Positions 52,183-60,856 of a DNA stretch of 64,000 nt are shown here, piece after piece. Origin of the DNA: JANYCO01 sp035535995 (GTDB lineage: Bacteria; Bacteroidota; Bacteroidia; Cytophagales; Cytophagaceae); assembly GCA_035535995.1 (NCBI GenBank), contig DATLOZ010000022.1, positions 248,001 through 312,000 of the forward strand. The letters are read 5' to 3'. Every line of letters begins with the position of its first letter. Positions within the stretch are counted from its first letter, which is position 1. A model generated the notes under the pieces. That model was given only the letters and a program-made list of their open reading frames with translations, did not search any database and was not told where the DNA came from. Made by a program: the position numbers and the translations under genes.

Positions 52183-53268
52183 TTATGGTTTCCACTTTGC
52201 AATACCAAAGGCTGCCGTCTCTCCGGCGTTAGTGAAGCTCCCTGCAGCATATACTTCTCCATTGTATAAAACTAAGCTGTATACATCTCCGTTCACTCCT
52301 TTTCCAAGGTTTGCCCAGTTGGTGCCATCCCATTGCGCCACATTATTGGCTTCGCGGTGATCGTCGTTAAAATAGGATTTAAAATTACCACCGATGTACA
52401 AAATATTATTTACTGAAAGCAGCGCCGACACATGGTGTGTAGGCGTGTGCGAGCCAATACCCGTCCCTATTGATTGCCAGATCTTATCGTTTTGCACTGT
52501 TACAAAAGAAAACGGCTCATCGTTTACTTTTCCATATGCGCCACCGGCTATAAATTTTCCGTTGTATACAGTCAATGCTCTTACCTCTCCATCGAAGTCG
52601 CCTTCCGCGGCCCATCTTTTTCCATTCCATTTAAAAAGATTGTGTACTACTTCTCCATCTTTCACTTCCATTTCTCCTCCTGCATGTAGCTCTCCTCCTA
52701 CTTCGGCGAGTGAAAATAGTTCGTTGCTCGTTCCATGTCCGGCAGCAAGCCAGGCAGCGCCATTCCATCTGGCAATATTTTTTACTGCTATGCCTCCTGC
52801 TTCTGTAAAATCGCCGCCTGCATAGAGCTCATTGTTGTATACCGACAACGCCTGAACATCTGAATCAGTGCCTTCTCCCACGGGCGACCAGCTTTGGCCG
52901 TTCCAACGTGCAATGTTAGTACTTGCTATTCCGCCGGCCTGGTTGAATGCTCCGCCTACGTATAGTTCATCTTTGTATATACAAAGCGAAAGTACTTTCC
53001 CATCCGTACCGCTGCCTACAGGATTCCATTCTTTTCCATTCCAGCGCGCAATATTGCTTGCAGGCTTATCACCGGCGATCTTGAAAATACCACCGGCGTA
53101 TAATTCACCTTTATAAACCGCAAGCGCACGAATCGTGGCAGCAGCATCGATGTTGGCAGAAGCCTTTTCTTCAAGCTTAACACCTGCGCCTACCGCTGTC
53201 CACTGGCTCTTGCCAGACAGTGTAGAAAGAAGAAAGAAAAGGACAAGGAAGAATATTGTTAGTTTCAT
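52183..53268 (-). CDS. Secreted beta-propeller-like protein with IARWNG repeats
   Basis: A 361-residue protein with a signal peptide (ending LSGKSQ) and about seven repeats of ~45-50 residues with the pattern ALxVYxxELYAGGxF, AGG, NIARWNGxxW and VGxGTDG. This resembles the repeated units of Bacteroidota beta-propeller or Kelch-like proteins. There is no T9SS sorting domain at the C-terminus (ending TAAFGIAKWKP). Its role is unknown. Confidence 0.8.
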   Translation of the reverse strand: MKLTIFFLVLFFLLSTLSGKSQWTAVGAGVKLEEKASANIDAAATIRALAVYKGELYAGGIFKIAGDKPASNIARWNGKEWNPVGSGTDGKVLSLCIYKDELYVGGAFNQAGGIASTNIARWNGQSWSPVGEGTDSDVQALSVYNNELYAGGDFTEAGGIAVKNIARWNGAAWLAAGHGTSNELFSLAEVGGELHAGGEMEVKDGEVVHNLFKWNGKRWAAEGDFDGEVRALTVYNGKFIAGGAYGKVNDEPFSFVTVQNDKIWQSIGTGIGSHTPTHHVSALLSVNNILYIGGNFKSYFNDDHREANNVAQWDGTNWANLGKGVNGDVYSLVLYNGEVYAAGSFTNAGETAAFGIAKWKP

Positions 53269-53365
53269 ACTATTACAGTTTTGTTAAAGATAGGAAAAAA
53301 GTCTTAATCAGAATTTACAGGAGTAGAGAATTTACAGAATCTTATTGATAAGCCGTTGTTTGTAT

Positions 53366-53419
53366 AAATCCAAATTCCAAAAGTCTGAATAGTTTCTTTG
53401 GAAATTGGATTTGGGATTT
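53366..53419. repeat. Heptad-unit inverted repeat (GGATTTG type)
   Basis: The left arm 53366-53381 and right arm 53397-53419 nearly pair. The right arm reads GGAAATT, GGATTTG, GGATTTG. It is the same sequence type as 4726-4790, between two minus-strand genes. Confidence 0.78.
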
Positions 53420-53528
53420 GAAACTAGCGTACTATCCTTTCAGAATCTTTCGCAACCTGAAATTTGTTTCAGAGAAATGTTTGCGGAGTACCCTGAGCGA
53501 ACTGAATTCTGATCATTTTGTAAATTCT

Positions 53529-53948
53529 CTAATTCTGATTAAGAATTTTCATAATCTGGAAATGCATAAAATGATCCATATACGAACTTCTTTTGGTATT
53601 TTCATTGAAGTTCATTGGCTTGAGTATATAGCCGGAAATACCCAGCTCCTCGGTGTGCGTACGGTCGCGGTTTTCGTTGGAGGTGGTCATGATAAAAATT
53701 TTAATATTATTGAAAGTGCTGTCTTTCCGCAGCTCTTCGAGGAATTCTACGCCATTCATTCTTGGCATGTTCAAATCCAGTAAAATAATATCAGGCGTGA
53801 TTTTTTTCTCTTTCAAAAGCTCCAGCGCTTCTATTCCATTGAAGGCTGTGTAAAGTGTAATAGGCAGTCCTATCTTGGCCAGGGCTCGTTCAAAACTTAT
53901 CACGTCCAGTTCATCGTCGTCTACCAGCAGGATGGATTTTGTAATCAT
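53529..53948 (-). CDS. Single-domain response regulator
   Basis: A 139-residue CheY-like receiver with acidic DDD near 10-12 and the phospho-acceptor D58 in LLDLNMPRMNG, then IMTTSNENRDRTHTEELGIS and the switch Lys in YILKPMNF. It has no output domain, so it works by protein contact or phosphotransfer. It ends the two-gene minus-strand locus with the CHASE3 kinase, 3 bp after that stop. Confidence 0.92.
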   Translation of the reverse strand: MITKSILLVDDDELDVISFERALAKIGLPITLYTAFNGIEALELLKEKKITPDIILLDLNMPRMNGVEFLEELRKDSTFNNIKIFIMTTSNENRDRTHTEELGISGYILKPMNFNENTKRSSYMDHFMHFQIMKILNQN

Positions 53949-53951
53949 AAT

Positions 53952-55412
53952 TTAATTTAATGGTTCCTTCGGCCAGGTGAAGAAAAAGCTTGTGCCTTTT
54001 CCTTTTTCTGATCTTAGCCAGATCTGACCCTTTCTATCTTCTATTATTTTCTTTACAATCGAAAGTCCGATACCGGTACTTTCAGATTGATTTTTTTCTC
54101 TTAGCGTCTGAAACAATCCAAAGATCTTTTTATGATACTCCGGCTCAATGCCTACGCCGTTGTCGGTGATTGTAAATTGGTAATGCACTCTTGCTTCCTT
54201 GCACGAGATCACTATCGATCCTCTTTCTTTTCCTCCTTGGTATTTTACCGCGTTGCCGATCAGGTTGGAAAAGACCTGCTGCAATCGTATCCGTTCGGTG
54301 ATCAACACCGGCAGACCTTTGGTCTTTACTAAAAACTCTTTCGGCACAATTGCTTCTACGATCTCGACTACCAATTCTTTGGTATCTACCCTTTCATTGA
54401 TCACCGGCTCCCTTCCTACCCTGGAATATTCCAGCAAACCGCGGATAAGACTCTCCATGCGGTAGATCCTGCCTTTGAGCTTATCGATATACCCTTGCAG
54501 AAGCGGAGGCATCTCTTTGCCAAAATCTTCTTCGATCCAATGTGCGAGATTATACATGCCGCGCAGAGGCTCTTTCAAATCGTGGGAAACCACATATGCG
54601 TAAGCTTCCAGCTCGGTAAAACTTTTTTTCAACTTGCCCGACATATCGTTGAGCGAGAGCGAAAGGCTGGTAAGCTCATCATTAGCAGTATCGTGTACCG
54701 AATCAAATTTTCCCTGCGAAATGCTTTCGGCTAGTTTCACCATCGAACGTATGCGGTGACGCAAATGCAAGGTGATGTATGTAACGCTGACTATTCCTAT
54801 AGAAATCGTAACCAGGAGCAGCATCAGGGTAACTTTACCCGAAACATCGATCGAATGATTAAGTTTGTCGCGCCTTTTTTGGCGCAGGGAATATTCACTT
54901 TTATCAAATTCTTTCAACACTACATCAATGCTGTCGGTTATTTTTTTCCCTACTTCTTTCTGCAAGGTTGCTGCAAAAAGATTTTCGTACTCTTCAGAAG
55001 AACTTTTATTTTCTCTTTTTTTTAGTTTCGCTTCCACCAATGAATTGGTATAAGCAAGCCATTGCTTGTGGAGCTTTTCAGCCTTTTCCAATCTTCCCAG
55101 TTGCCTACGGGAGCCTTTTAGCAATTGTTTTTCTTCTGCAAAAAGCGCCGCAAGCTCTTGCTGACGGTCGGTATATGGTTGCAGAAATATTTTGTTTTCT
55201 GTAAGTAAAAATCCACGGAAACTACTTTGCATATCCAGGATGATCTTGTGAATATTGGCCGAATTGCGGATTACCACCTCGGACCGGGATACAAATTCTG
55301 AGTTACGAATCACTTCGGAAGACAATTTCAGATTCACCCAAAAGCTCACCAGCGAACATACGATTAGCAGCAGGAAGCCAATTACGATCTTAGCCGAAAG
55401 ACTCAATTTCAT
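53952..55412 (-). CDS. CHASE3-HAMP sensor histidine kinase
   Basis: Start 55412 (MKLSLSAKIVIGF) is chosen over an ATG 33 bp upstream. A first membrane helix (about 9-29) is followed by a CHASE3 extracytoplasmic domain (MQSSFRGFLLTENKIFLQPY), a second helix near 194-215, HAMP and the kinase core with YVVSHDLKEPLRG (H277), NLIGNAVKY, DNGVGI and STGIGLSIVKK. Such kinases often pass phosphate to single-domain regulators, as the adjacent one suggests. Confidence 0.9.
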   Translation of the reverse strand: MKLSLSAKIVIGFLLLIVCSLVSFWVNLKLSSEVIRNSEFVSRSEVVIRNSANIHKIILDMQSSFRGFLLTENKIFLQPYTDRQQELAALFAEEKQLLKGSRRQLGRLEKAEKLHKQWLAYTNSLVEAKLKKRENKSSSEEYENLFAATLQKEVGKKITDSIDVVLKEFDKSEYSLRQKRRDKLNHSIDVSGKVTLMLLLVTISIGIVSVTYITLHLRHRIRSMVKLAESISQGKFDSVHDTANDELTSLSLSLNDMSGKLKKSFTELEAYAYVVSHDLKEPLRGMYNLAHWIEEDFGKEMPPLLQGYIDKLKGRIYRMESLIRGLLEYSRVGREPVINERVDTKELVVEIVEAIVPKEFLVKTKGLPVLITERIRLQQVFSNLIGNAVKYQGGKERGSIVISCKEARVHYQFTITDNGVGIEPEYHKKIFGLFQTLREKNQSESTGIGLSIVKKIIEDRKGQIWLRSEKGKGTSFFFTWPKEPLN

Positions 55413-55729
55413 GGGGGCAAAATAGTGATAAGTAGTTTGCAACAAATTAAAGGCGGATTAAACTTTAATGTGAATTCTAATGCTGTTCTAATCCAGCTCT
55501 CTATATTCTTTGGTAAATTCAACCCTTTATTGATAAACCTACACAAGCCATAGAAATAGAAACTATCTAAAAAAGATGGATTCCTGAACAATAATTTTCT
55601 TGTGGATGTTATCCTGCCGGCCTTCGTCAAGCCCTAATAGCTACCGGCATGAAGATTTCCTTATTTAGGATTTATCCATTCCAAAAAATTATAAAAAGGA
55701 TCTTTTAGAGTTTCACAACAGAAACAAAA
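55413..55729. other. 317-bp gap between divergent two-component genes
   Basis: The gap presumably holds the promoters of both loci. A direct repeat TTCTAATGC/TTCTAATCC near 55478-55500 and an inverted pair TGCCGG/CCGGCA (55615-55620, 55644-55649) are visible. No gene is seen. Confidence 0.45.
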
Positions 55730-56407
55730 ATGAGAATACTGATTATCGAAGATGAACCTAAAGTAGCTTCCTTTATAAAACGGGGATTGGAAGAGAACAA
55801 TCATCTTGCAACCATCATCACCGATGGCCAGGCTGGTATTGAAGAAGCAAATACGCAACCCTACGATCTTATTATCTTAGACGTAAATCTGCCGGTGATG
55901 AGTGGAATCCAGGTCTGCAGAACTATCCGCGAAACAAACGATGTACCAATCCTTATGTTGACAGCCCTTGGCACGTTGGAGAACAAAGTAGAAGGACTTG
56001 ACGCAGGAGCAGATGATTATCTTTTAAAACCATTTGAATTTAAAGAGCTCCTTGCCAGGATCCGCGCGCTTAGCCGGAGACCCAGAATTTCGGTGTCGCA
56101 GAAAGATGTCTACCGCATCGCCGATCTCGAAGTTGATCTAAATGCAAAATCAGTAAAACGCTCGCAGGAAAGAATCGATCTCACTGCCAAGGAATTTTTT
56201 CTATTGGAATATTTTATCAAAAACCAGGGAAAAGTTTTGTCCAGAACCGATATAGGAGAAAATGTCTGGAACCTGAGTTTTGATACTGGCACCAATATCA
56301 TCGATGTGTATGTAAACTATCTTCGGAGAAAGGTCGATAAAGATTATACACCAAAACTGATCCATACTGTAAAGGGTCTGGGTTATGTGATGAAGGTTGA
56401 AGAATAA
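55730..56407 (+). CDS. OmpR-type response regulator
   Basis: A 225-residue regulator with a receiver (IIEDEP at the start, D51 in LILDVNLPVMSG) and a winged-helix output domain ending KLIHTVKGLGYVMKVEE. It is of the CopR/CusR-like size class. Encoded 54 bp upstream of its likely kinase, it runs divergently from the CHASE3 kinase. Confidence 0.92.
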   Translation: MRILIIEDEPKVASFIKRGLEENNHLATIITDGQAGIEEANTQPYDLIILDVNLPVMSGIQVCRTIRETNDVPILMLTALGTLENKVEGLDAGADDYLLKPFEFKELLARIRALSRRPRISVSQKDVYRIADLEVDLNAKSVKRSQERIDLTAKEFFLLEYFIKNQGKVLSRTDIGENVWNLSFDTGTNIIDVYVNYLRRKVDKDYTPKLIHTVKGLGYVMKVEE

Positions 56408-56461
56408 TTTTTATCTTAGTAGAAAGATAGAGGAGCAGAAACACCTGCTCATTTTTACAAT

Positions 56462-57814
56462 ATGAAAATCAGAGAAAAGCTAACGATCCAATTCAGCACA
56501 CTGGTAATGCTAATCCTGATCACGTTCAGCGCTTCGATCTATATTATCTCCCGATACAACCGCTTTCAGGCCTTTCGGATACGGCTTACGGAAAAGGCAA
56601 TCAACAATGCCCGCATGCTGCTGGAAGTGAAACAGATCAATGCTCATCTACTCAAAGACCTGCGCAGAAATTATTTCCAATCTCTTCCCGAAGAATTTTT
56701 CAGAGTGTACGACAAAAATAATCAACCTTTTTTTAAAGACGATACGGTTTCATACGAACTGTCTGATGAACTTTTAAATGAAGCGCGGAGGAAAGGCGAG
56801 TTGAGTTATAAAGTAGGCACACGCCAGCTCCAGGCAATTATTTATAAAAAGGATTACATCGTAGTGACTTCCGCCCGCAATATATACGGCGATGCCGAGC
56901 TTAAAGACCTTGCGTTCATCCTTGTGGTCGGCAATGTGATCTGTCTTTTTATTATCCTGTTGGTTGGCTGGTTTTTCTCGCGCCAGGCGCTGAAACCAAT
57001 TTCAGGTATGATCAGTTCGGTAGAAAATATGGGTGAAGAAAATTTGGGCCTGCGACTGGATGAAGGACAAAAGAAAGACGAGATCTCTCAGCTTGCAATC
57101 ACGTTCAACAAGCTTTTCGATAAGATCGAAGATGCTTTCGAAAGACAAAAACGTTTTGTATCCAATGCTTCTCACGAGCTGCGTACGCCGCTCACCGCCA
57201 TTACCGGCGAGATCGAGGTGGCGCTTATGAAAGACCGTGAAAAAACAGAATATGTGCAGGTATTGCTTTCTGCTTTGGAAGAAACCAAAACACTCACCAA
57301 ACTTTCCAACGATCTGCTAAAGCTTACGCAAACAGGTAATATGAAAGGCTTGCTGGTAAAACGAATTTCCGTAGCCGAACTCATCCAGGCGATAGACGAT
57401 GAAAATACGAAACGCAATCATGCAGGAATTTTAAATTTTGAAATGCCTGTACCGCTTGAAGCTGAAAAACTTTTCGTCAGAGGCAATCTTGATCTTTTGA
57501 AAATCTCCGTGATCAACGTGATCGAAAATGGGTATAAATTTTCATACAACCATCCTGTAAGCTTTATTGTACGGGCCGATGATGATTTTCTTTACCTGGA
57601 GATCCGCGACGAAGGTATTGGCATGCGGGAAGACGAAGTAGATTTTATTTTTCAACCGTTTTACAGGAGCACAAATGTAATTACTTTTGAAGGAAGTGGT
57701 ATCGGGCTTTCACTCACCCAACGCATTATTAAGATCCACGGCGGCACGATTGCTGTGCACTCAGAGCCGGGGAAAGGCACGTCCGTTACGCTTGGCTTGT
57801 TATTAGAAAAATAG
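56462..57814 (+). CDS. HAMP sensor histidine kinase
   Basis: A 450-residue kinase with two helices (about 12-30 and 150-172) around an extracytoplasmic loop, a HAMP domain, the H box VSNASHELRTPLTAITGE (H238), NVIENGYKFS, DEGIGM and GSGIGLSLTQR. It is the kinase partner of the OmpR-type regulator upstream. The arrangement resembles CusS/CopS-type metal sensors, but no metal-binding motif is evident in the loop. Confidence 0.9.
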   Translation: MKIREKLTIQFSTLVMLILITFSASIYIISRYNRFQAFRIRLTEKAINNARMLLEVKQINAHLLKDLRRNYFQSLPEEFFRVYDKNNQPFFKDDTVSYELSDELLNEARRKGELSYKVGTRQLQAIIYKKDYIVVTSARNIYGDAELKDLAFILVVGNVICLFIILLVGWFFSRQALKPISGMISSVENMGEENLGLRLDEGQKKDEISQLAITFNKLFDKIEDAFERQKRFVSNASHELRTPLTAITGEIEVALMKDREKTEYVQVLLSALEETKTLTKLSNDLLKLTQTGNMKGLLVKRISVAELIQAIDDENTKRNHAGILNFEMPVPLEAEKLFVRGNLDLLKISVINVIENGYKFSYNHPVSFIVRADDDFLYLEIRDEGIGMREDEVDFIFQPFYRSTNVITFEGSGIGLSLTQRIIKIHGGTIAVHSEPGKGTSVTLGLLLEK

Positions 57815-57864
57815 CACAAAACGGGTAGAACTCTTTTACCTAAAGAAAAATCAAAGAATCATTT

Positions 57865-57899
57865 TTTGCATTTCCCAGACAGGGAACTATCTACATTTG
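57865..57899 (+). promoter_or_regulatory. Promoter with an internal inverted repeat before the small protein
   Basis: TACATTTG at 57892-57899 is an exact TAnnTTTG box, with a TTTG at 57865-57868 (spacer 23, slightly long). Between them TTCCC-AGACA-GGGAA at 57872-57886 forms an operator-like inverted repeat. Confidence 0.45.
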
Positions 57900-57983
57900 C
57901 AATTATGTTTTAGAAGGAAGAGTCGACTGGTCAAAAGCGATTCTAATCAATTTTTAGAGAAGGGACATTTAAAATTTACTATT

Positions 57984-58253
57984 ATGAGCACAGAAGAAAT
58001 ATCCGATTTTGTCGACAACCACTTTGAAGTGACGATCAACGAACGAGTACGAGTTGTGTTAAAAAAAGGAGAAGTCTTGCATGGATTTTTCAAAAGGCAT
58101 CCGGAATCCGAATCCAAGCCTTTTGAAAAAATGAAAGACAAAAATCAATGGGAATTTTTTATCATTTTACCAGAAAACGTCATTCCCAACAAACCTACCA
58201 TTATCCATGGAGAAGAGGTGGAGAGCATGGAACTGGTTGAAGTTTCCCAATAA
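57984..58253 (+). CDS. Small protein of unknown function
   Basis: The ATG at 57984 gives 89 residues (MSTEEISDFVDNHFEVTINE). The upstream 29-codon extension crosses the promoter box and is rejected. The sequence has VRVVLKKGEVLHGFFKRHPE and a WEFFIILPENV strand, which would suit a small beta-barrel fold. No family is recognised. It ends in an inverted repeat shared with mgsA. Confidence 0.6.
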   Translation: MSTEEISDFVDNHFEVTINERVRVVLKKGEVLHGFFKRHPESESKPFEKMKDKNQWEFFIILPENVIPNKPTIIHGEEVESMELVEVSQ

Positions 58254-58294
58254 AAGTTATGAATTATGAATGTCGAATTCATAATTCATAACTT
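58254..58294. repeat. Perfect 18-bp heptad-type inverted repeat overlapping the mgsA stop codon
   Basis: The arms 58254-58271 and 58277-58294 are perfect reverse complements of GTTATGA/ATTATGA units around a 5-base loop. The repeat directly follows the stop codon of the plus-strand gene and covers most of the mgsA stop (58293-58295), so it is placed exactly at the convergent junction. Confidence 0.9.
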
Positions 58295-58736
58295 AAACCA
58301 AAGGATTTCTCTTCTTATAGCTTTCATAATCCGGAACTATCCGTTCGTATGGTTTTTCCAGTAAAGGCGAAGAAATTAAATAGTCGGCGCTCGCTCTGTT
58401 GCAGGCTACAGGAATGTTGTAGACCATACAGATCCTAAGCAATGCCTTGATATCCGAATCGTGCGGCAATGCTTGCATCGGATCCCAGAAAAACATCATT
58501 AAATCAATTTCACCTTCTACGATCATCGCTCCTATCTGCTGGTCGCCACCAAGCGGGCCGCTCTGAAGTTTATATACAGGGCTTCCTAGTGTTTCTTCCA
58601 GGAGTGTTCCTGTAGTACCTGTGGCAAAAATATAATGTTCACTCAATATTTCTTTGTTGTACTTCGCCCATTCCAACAACTCATTCTTCTTATGATCGTG
58701 TGCGATCATAGCAATTTTTCTCTTCGTTTCCATCAT
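58293..58736 (-). CDS. mgsA: Methylglyoxal synthase
   Basis: A 147-residue MgsA: KIAMIAHDHKKNELLEWA, ATGTTGTLLEE, the catalytic-region GPLGGDQQIGAMI and FFWDPMQALPHDSDIKALLR. It converts dihydroxyacetone phosphate to methylglyoxal, a bypass under phosphate limitation. It is monocistronic, with a long upstream region containing two palindromes. Confidence 0.94.
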   Translation of the reverse strand: MMETKRKIAMIAHDHKKNELLEWAKYNKEILSEHYIFATGTTGTLLEETLGSPVYKLQSGPLGGDQQIGAMIVEGEIDLMMFFWDPMQALPHDSDIKALLRICMVYNIPVACNRASADYLISSPLLEKPYERIVPDYESYKKRNPLV

Positions 58737-58817
58737 CCTCTGTTTTATTTCTTTAGGGTTTAACGGAAATCATTTTTGTTTAGTTTATCAGCAGAAATTT
58801 GCTTAACGCTCTTCTCT

Positions 58818-58908
58818 ACTGTTCAAAACAGTAATATGTAAAGAGAGAACAACACAAAAAAAAGAAAATACTCCTTACAATGCAATAAATACTGAAACTT
58901 GTACAAGT
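58818..58908. promoter_or_regulatory. Palindromes upstream of mgsA
   Basis: ACTGTTCAAAACAGT (58818-58832) is a 6-bp inverted repeat, and ACTTGTACAAGT (58897-58908) is a perfect 12-base palindrome. Both lie 80-170 bp upstream of the mgsA start and could be operators. The 233-bp gap has no gene. Confidence 0.35.
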
Positions 58909-58969
58909 ATTGCTGAAGCGTAAAAAATTAAAAATTCCTTTAATAACAAAACAAGTTGTTTGGGAAATT

Positions 58970-59593
58970 CTATTTCTGGTATACTTCGGAAGATAAAAAT
59001 CCTTGCATAGAAGTAGAGCGAAAAATGAGTTTGAAATTTTCTTTGGGCAACAATTCTCGAAAAGGGCCTATGGAAGAGGCTTCCAGGCTTGCGGTGATTT
59101 TAAAAAAAATGTACATAATCTTCATCAATATTTTATGCTTCCATTTTATTGTATCAGACCATTCAAAATCAGCCATCAGCAGCTTGCCTTCGGGCTTTAA
59201 CGATTTGTGAACGAAAGAAATTACTTGTTGAAGCGAGGCCAGTTCAAACAAGTCAAAAAAATAAAATGCGATCACACAGTCGTATAAATTTTCTGCCTGT
59301 AACTCCCGTACATCTGCTTGTAAAAAATTAACAGGAGTAGCATGCAAATTATTTTTTCTTTTTGCCTTCCGGATCATTTTTCCCGAAAGCTCTACATAAT
59401 CAATATGAATATTGGTATATCTTTTTTGTATTTCCTTCAAGATCCAACCTGTGCCTCCGCCTAGGATTAGTAGCTTCTGGCCTCCCCGGAGATGATCCAG
59501 TAAAATAATCTGCGAGCGGCGCAGAGAATTGCCGAAGACCAATCGTGATAAGGGATCGTAGCAAAACGCGATTAGGTTGAAGTTGTTTTTCAT
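58970..59593 (-). CDS. Class I SAM-dependent methyltransferase
   Basis: A 207-residue protein with the SAM-binding motif LLILGGGTGWILKEIQ, the acidic end of strand 2 VELSGKM, LQADVREL and the post-motif YDCVIAFYFFDLFEL. The substrate cannot be inferred. It may act on a lipid or quinone-like molecule, since the C-terminal half is hydrophobic (KHKILMKIMYIFFKI). It is monocistronic. Confidence 0.85.
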   Translation of the reverse strand: MKNNFNLIAFCYDPLSRLVFGNSLRRSQIILLDHLRGGQKLLILGGGTGWILKEIQKRYTNIHIDYVELSGKMIRKAKRKNNLHATPVNFLQADVRELQAENLYDCVIAFYFFDLFELASLQQVISFVHKSLKPEGKLLMADFEWSDTIKWKHKILMKIMYIFFKITASLEASSIGPFRELLPKENFKLIFRSTSMQGFLSSEVYQK

Positions 59594-59764
59594 AAAGTGA
59601 AGTTAGGGTAAAAACTTAAATTTTAACTTCCAGTATAGATCAGAGCAGCAAAGGAATATTTCATTTTTTTTTCAGATATGTGAATCATATAATCTTTTTT
59701 GAAAGACACGTAAAACTTTTTTCCCGAAAAGGAAGATTTTTGTGTCCAACAAACTAATAAACAT

Positions 59765-60028
59765 ATGAGAAAGATTAGAGTATTTCTATTCGTGATAGTG
59801 ATTACGGTCTTATCAACGATTTGTATGAATGCACAACGTGGAGGCTACCACGGTCATCCTGGCTATTATGGCGGGTTTCACGGCGGTGGTGGTGCATACC
59901 ATTATAACCATTCCGGCTGGGCAGTTCGTCCTTATGTGGGTGTAACTACTGTTCCCTTCGGTTATTACGGATATTACGGACCAGACTGCGGGTACGTAGG
60001 TTATTGGCATCAATGGAGATGCTGGTAA
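59765..60028 (+). CDS. Small secreted Gly/Tyr/His-rich protein
   Basis: An 87-residue protein with a signal peptide ending CMNAQ and a mature part of mostly Gly, Tyr and His (RGGYHGHPGYYGGFHGGGGA). The end is DCGYVGYWHQWRCW, with two Cys that could pair. Such low-complexity secreted peptides occur in Bacteroidota, with unknown roles. A lipoprotein gene follows after 52 bp. Confidence 0.75.
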   Translation: MRKIRVFLFVIVITVLSTICMNAQRGGYHGHPGYYGGFHGGGGAYHYNHSGWAVRPYVGVTTVPFGYYGYYGPDCGYVGYWHQWRCW

Positions 60029-60080
60029 TAGATCCTTGATAAAATGATATAAAATAAATTAACCTAATAAATTAAGTTTT

Positions 60081-60743
60081 ATGAAATACTTAGTATACAT
60101 ATTTTTATTTGGTCCACTGGTTGTAGCGACTATGCTAACTGGATGTGAATCTAAAAATGAAAAAAAGACAGAAACAGAAAAAATGGAAGCGTCACAGACT
60201 GTTTCCGATACTGCTGAAGTAGCTACTGCTCCTAATAAAGACAGCAAGGAGGCTTGCGGCAATGGCACCTATTTCAAGTATGCCCATTCGTACAACAACT
60301 TTATAGTATCCAATCAGGGATACATTCTTGAAGACAACATTCAGTTTATAAAAGCTATTAAAAGAGAAGAACCAAACGAAAAGGTAGCGGAGCTTTACAA
60401 TAAATTGGTAGAAGAAACCAAATGGGCGATCGATACAACCAAGACCTTATGTGCCTTCAACGGGAACCACGAATTTAAAAACGCGGCTGTAGATTTGTTC
60501 GAATTCTATCTGGAAACCTGGAAAGATTACAAACCTCTTTTTGAAACGAAAGATAAAAAGGAAAGAGCAAAAATTGTGGATCAATTAAAAATTACTTTTA
60601 ATGAGAAACATGCAGCCAAAGAAAAAAGATTAGAAGAGAAGTATATGAAAGCACATACAGCTTTTGCAGACGAATACCAATTGTATACTCGCTCTACTGC
60701 TTTGCATGAAGAGTTGGACAGTATGCTGTATGTAAAAAAATAA
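60081..60743 (+). CDS. Lipoprotein of unknown function
   Basis: A 220-residue protein with a lipobox (LTGC at about 19-22), so it is probably attached to the membrane. After a Lys/Glu/Thr-rich linker (KNEKKTETEKMEASQTV) the rest is helical, with FKYAHSYNNFIVSNQGYI near the start. It may belong to the LIC11966-like surface protein group, but I am unsure. A strong terminator follows. Confidence 0.75.
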   Translation: MKYLVYIFLFGPLVVATMLTGCESKNEKKTETEKMEASQTVSDTAEVATAPNKDSKEACGNGTYFKYAHSYNNFIVSNQGYILEDNIQFIKAIKREEPNEKVAELYNKLVEETKWAIDTTKTLCAFNGNHEFKNAAVDLFEFYLETWKDYKPLFETKDKKERAKIVDQLKITFNEKHAAKEKRLEEKYMKAHTAFADEYQLYTRSTALHEELDSMLYVKK

Positions 60744-60770
60744 GCAGGAAACGTTTCTGCAATTTTAAAA

Positions 60771-60803
60771 CAAAAAAGCCTGTAGTCTACAGGCTTTTTT
60801 GTT
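60771..60803 (+). terminator. Intrinsic terminator after the lipoprotein gene
   Basis: A 15-base perfect inverted repeat (CAAAAAAGCCTGTAG and its complement) has flanking A and T runs. It can act in both directions, also for the convergent gene at 60857. Confidence 0.88.
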
Positions 60804-60856
60804 TGGATGATAATTTAAGGTAATACTATAACAAATTTATAATTGCCAATTGGATT

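Noticed and set aside
55409..55630. Minus-strand frame in the gap between the two-component loci
   Set aside because: It overlaps the kinase start and matches no recognisable pattern; the gap is better read as a promoter region.
3080..58294. Heptad inverted repeats as CRISPR arrays
   Set aside because: There are no unique spacers of even length and no cas genes; the units are 7 bases and the arms fold back on each other.
3080..58294. All heptad hairpins as ordinary terminators
   Set aside because: Some lie in divergent gaps (33335, 40465), one sits beside a separate strong terminator (52111), and most lack a T run.
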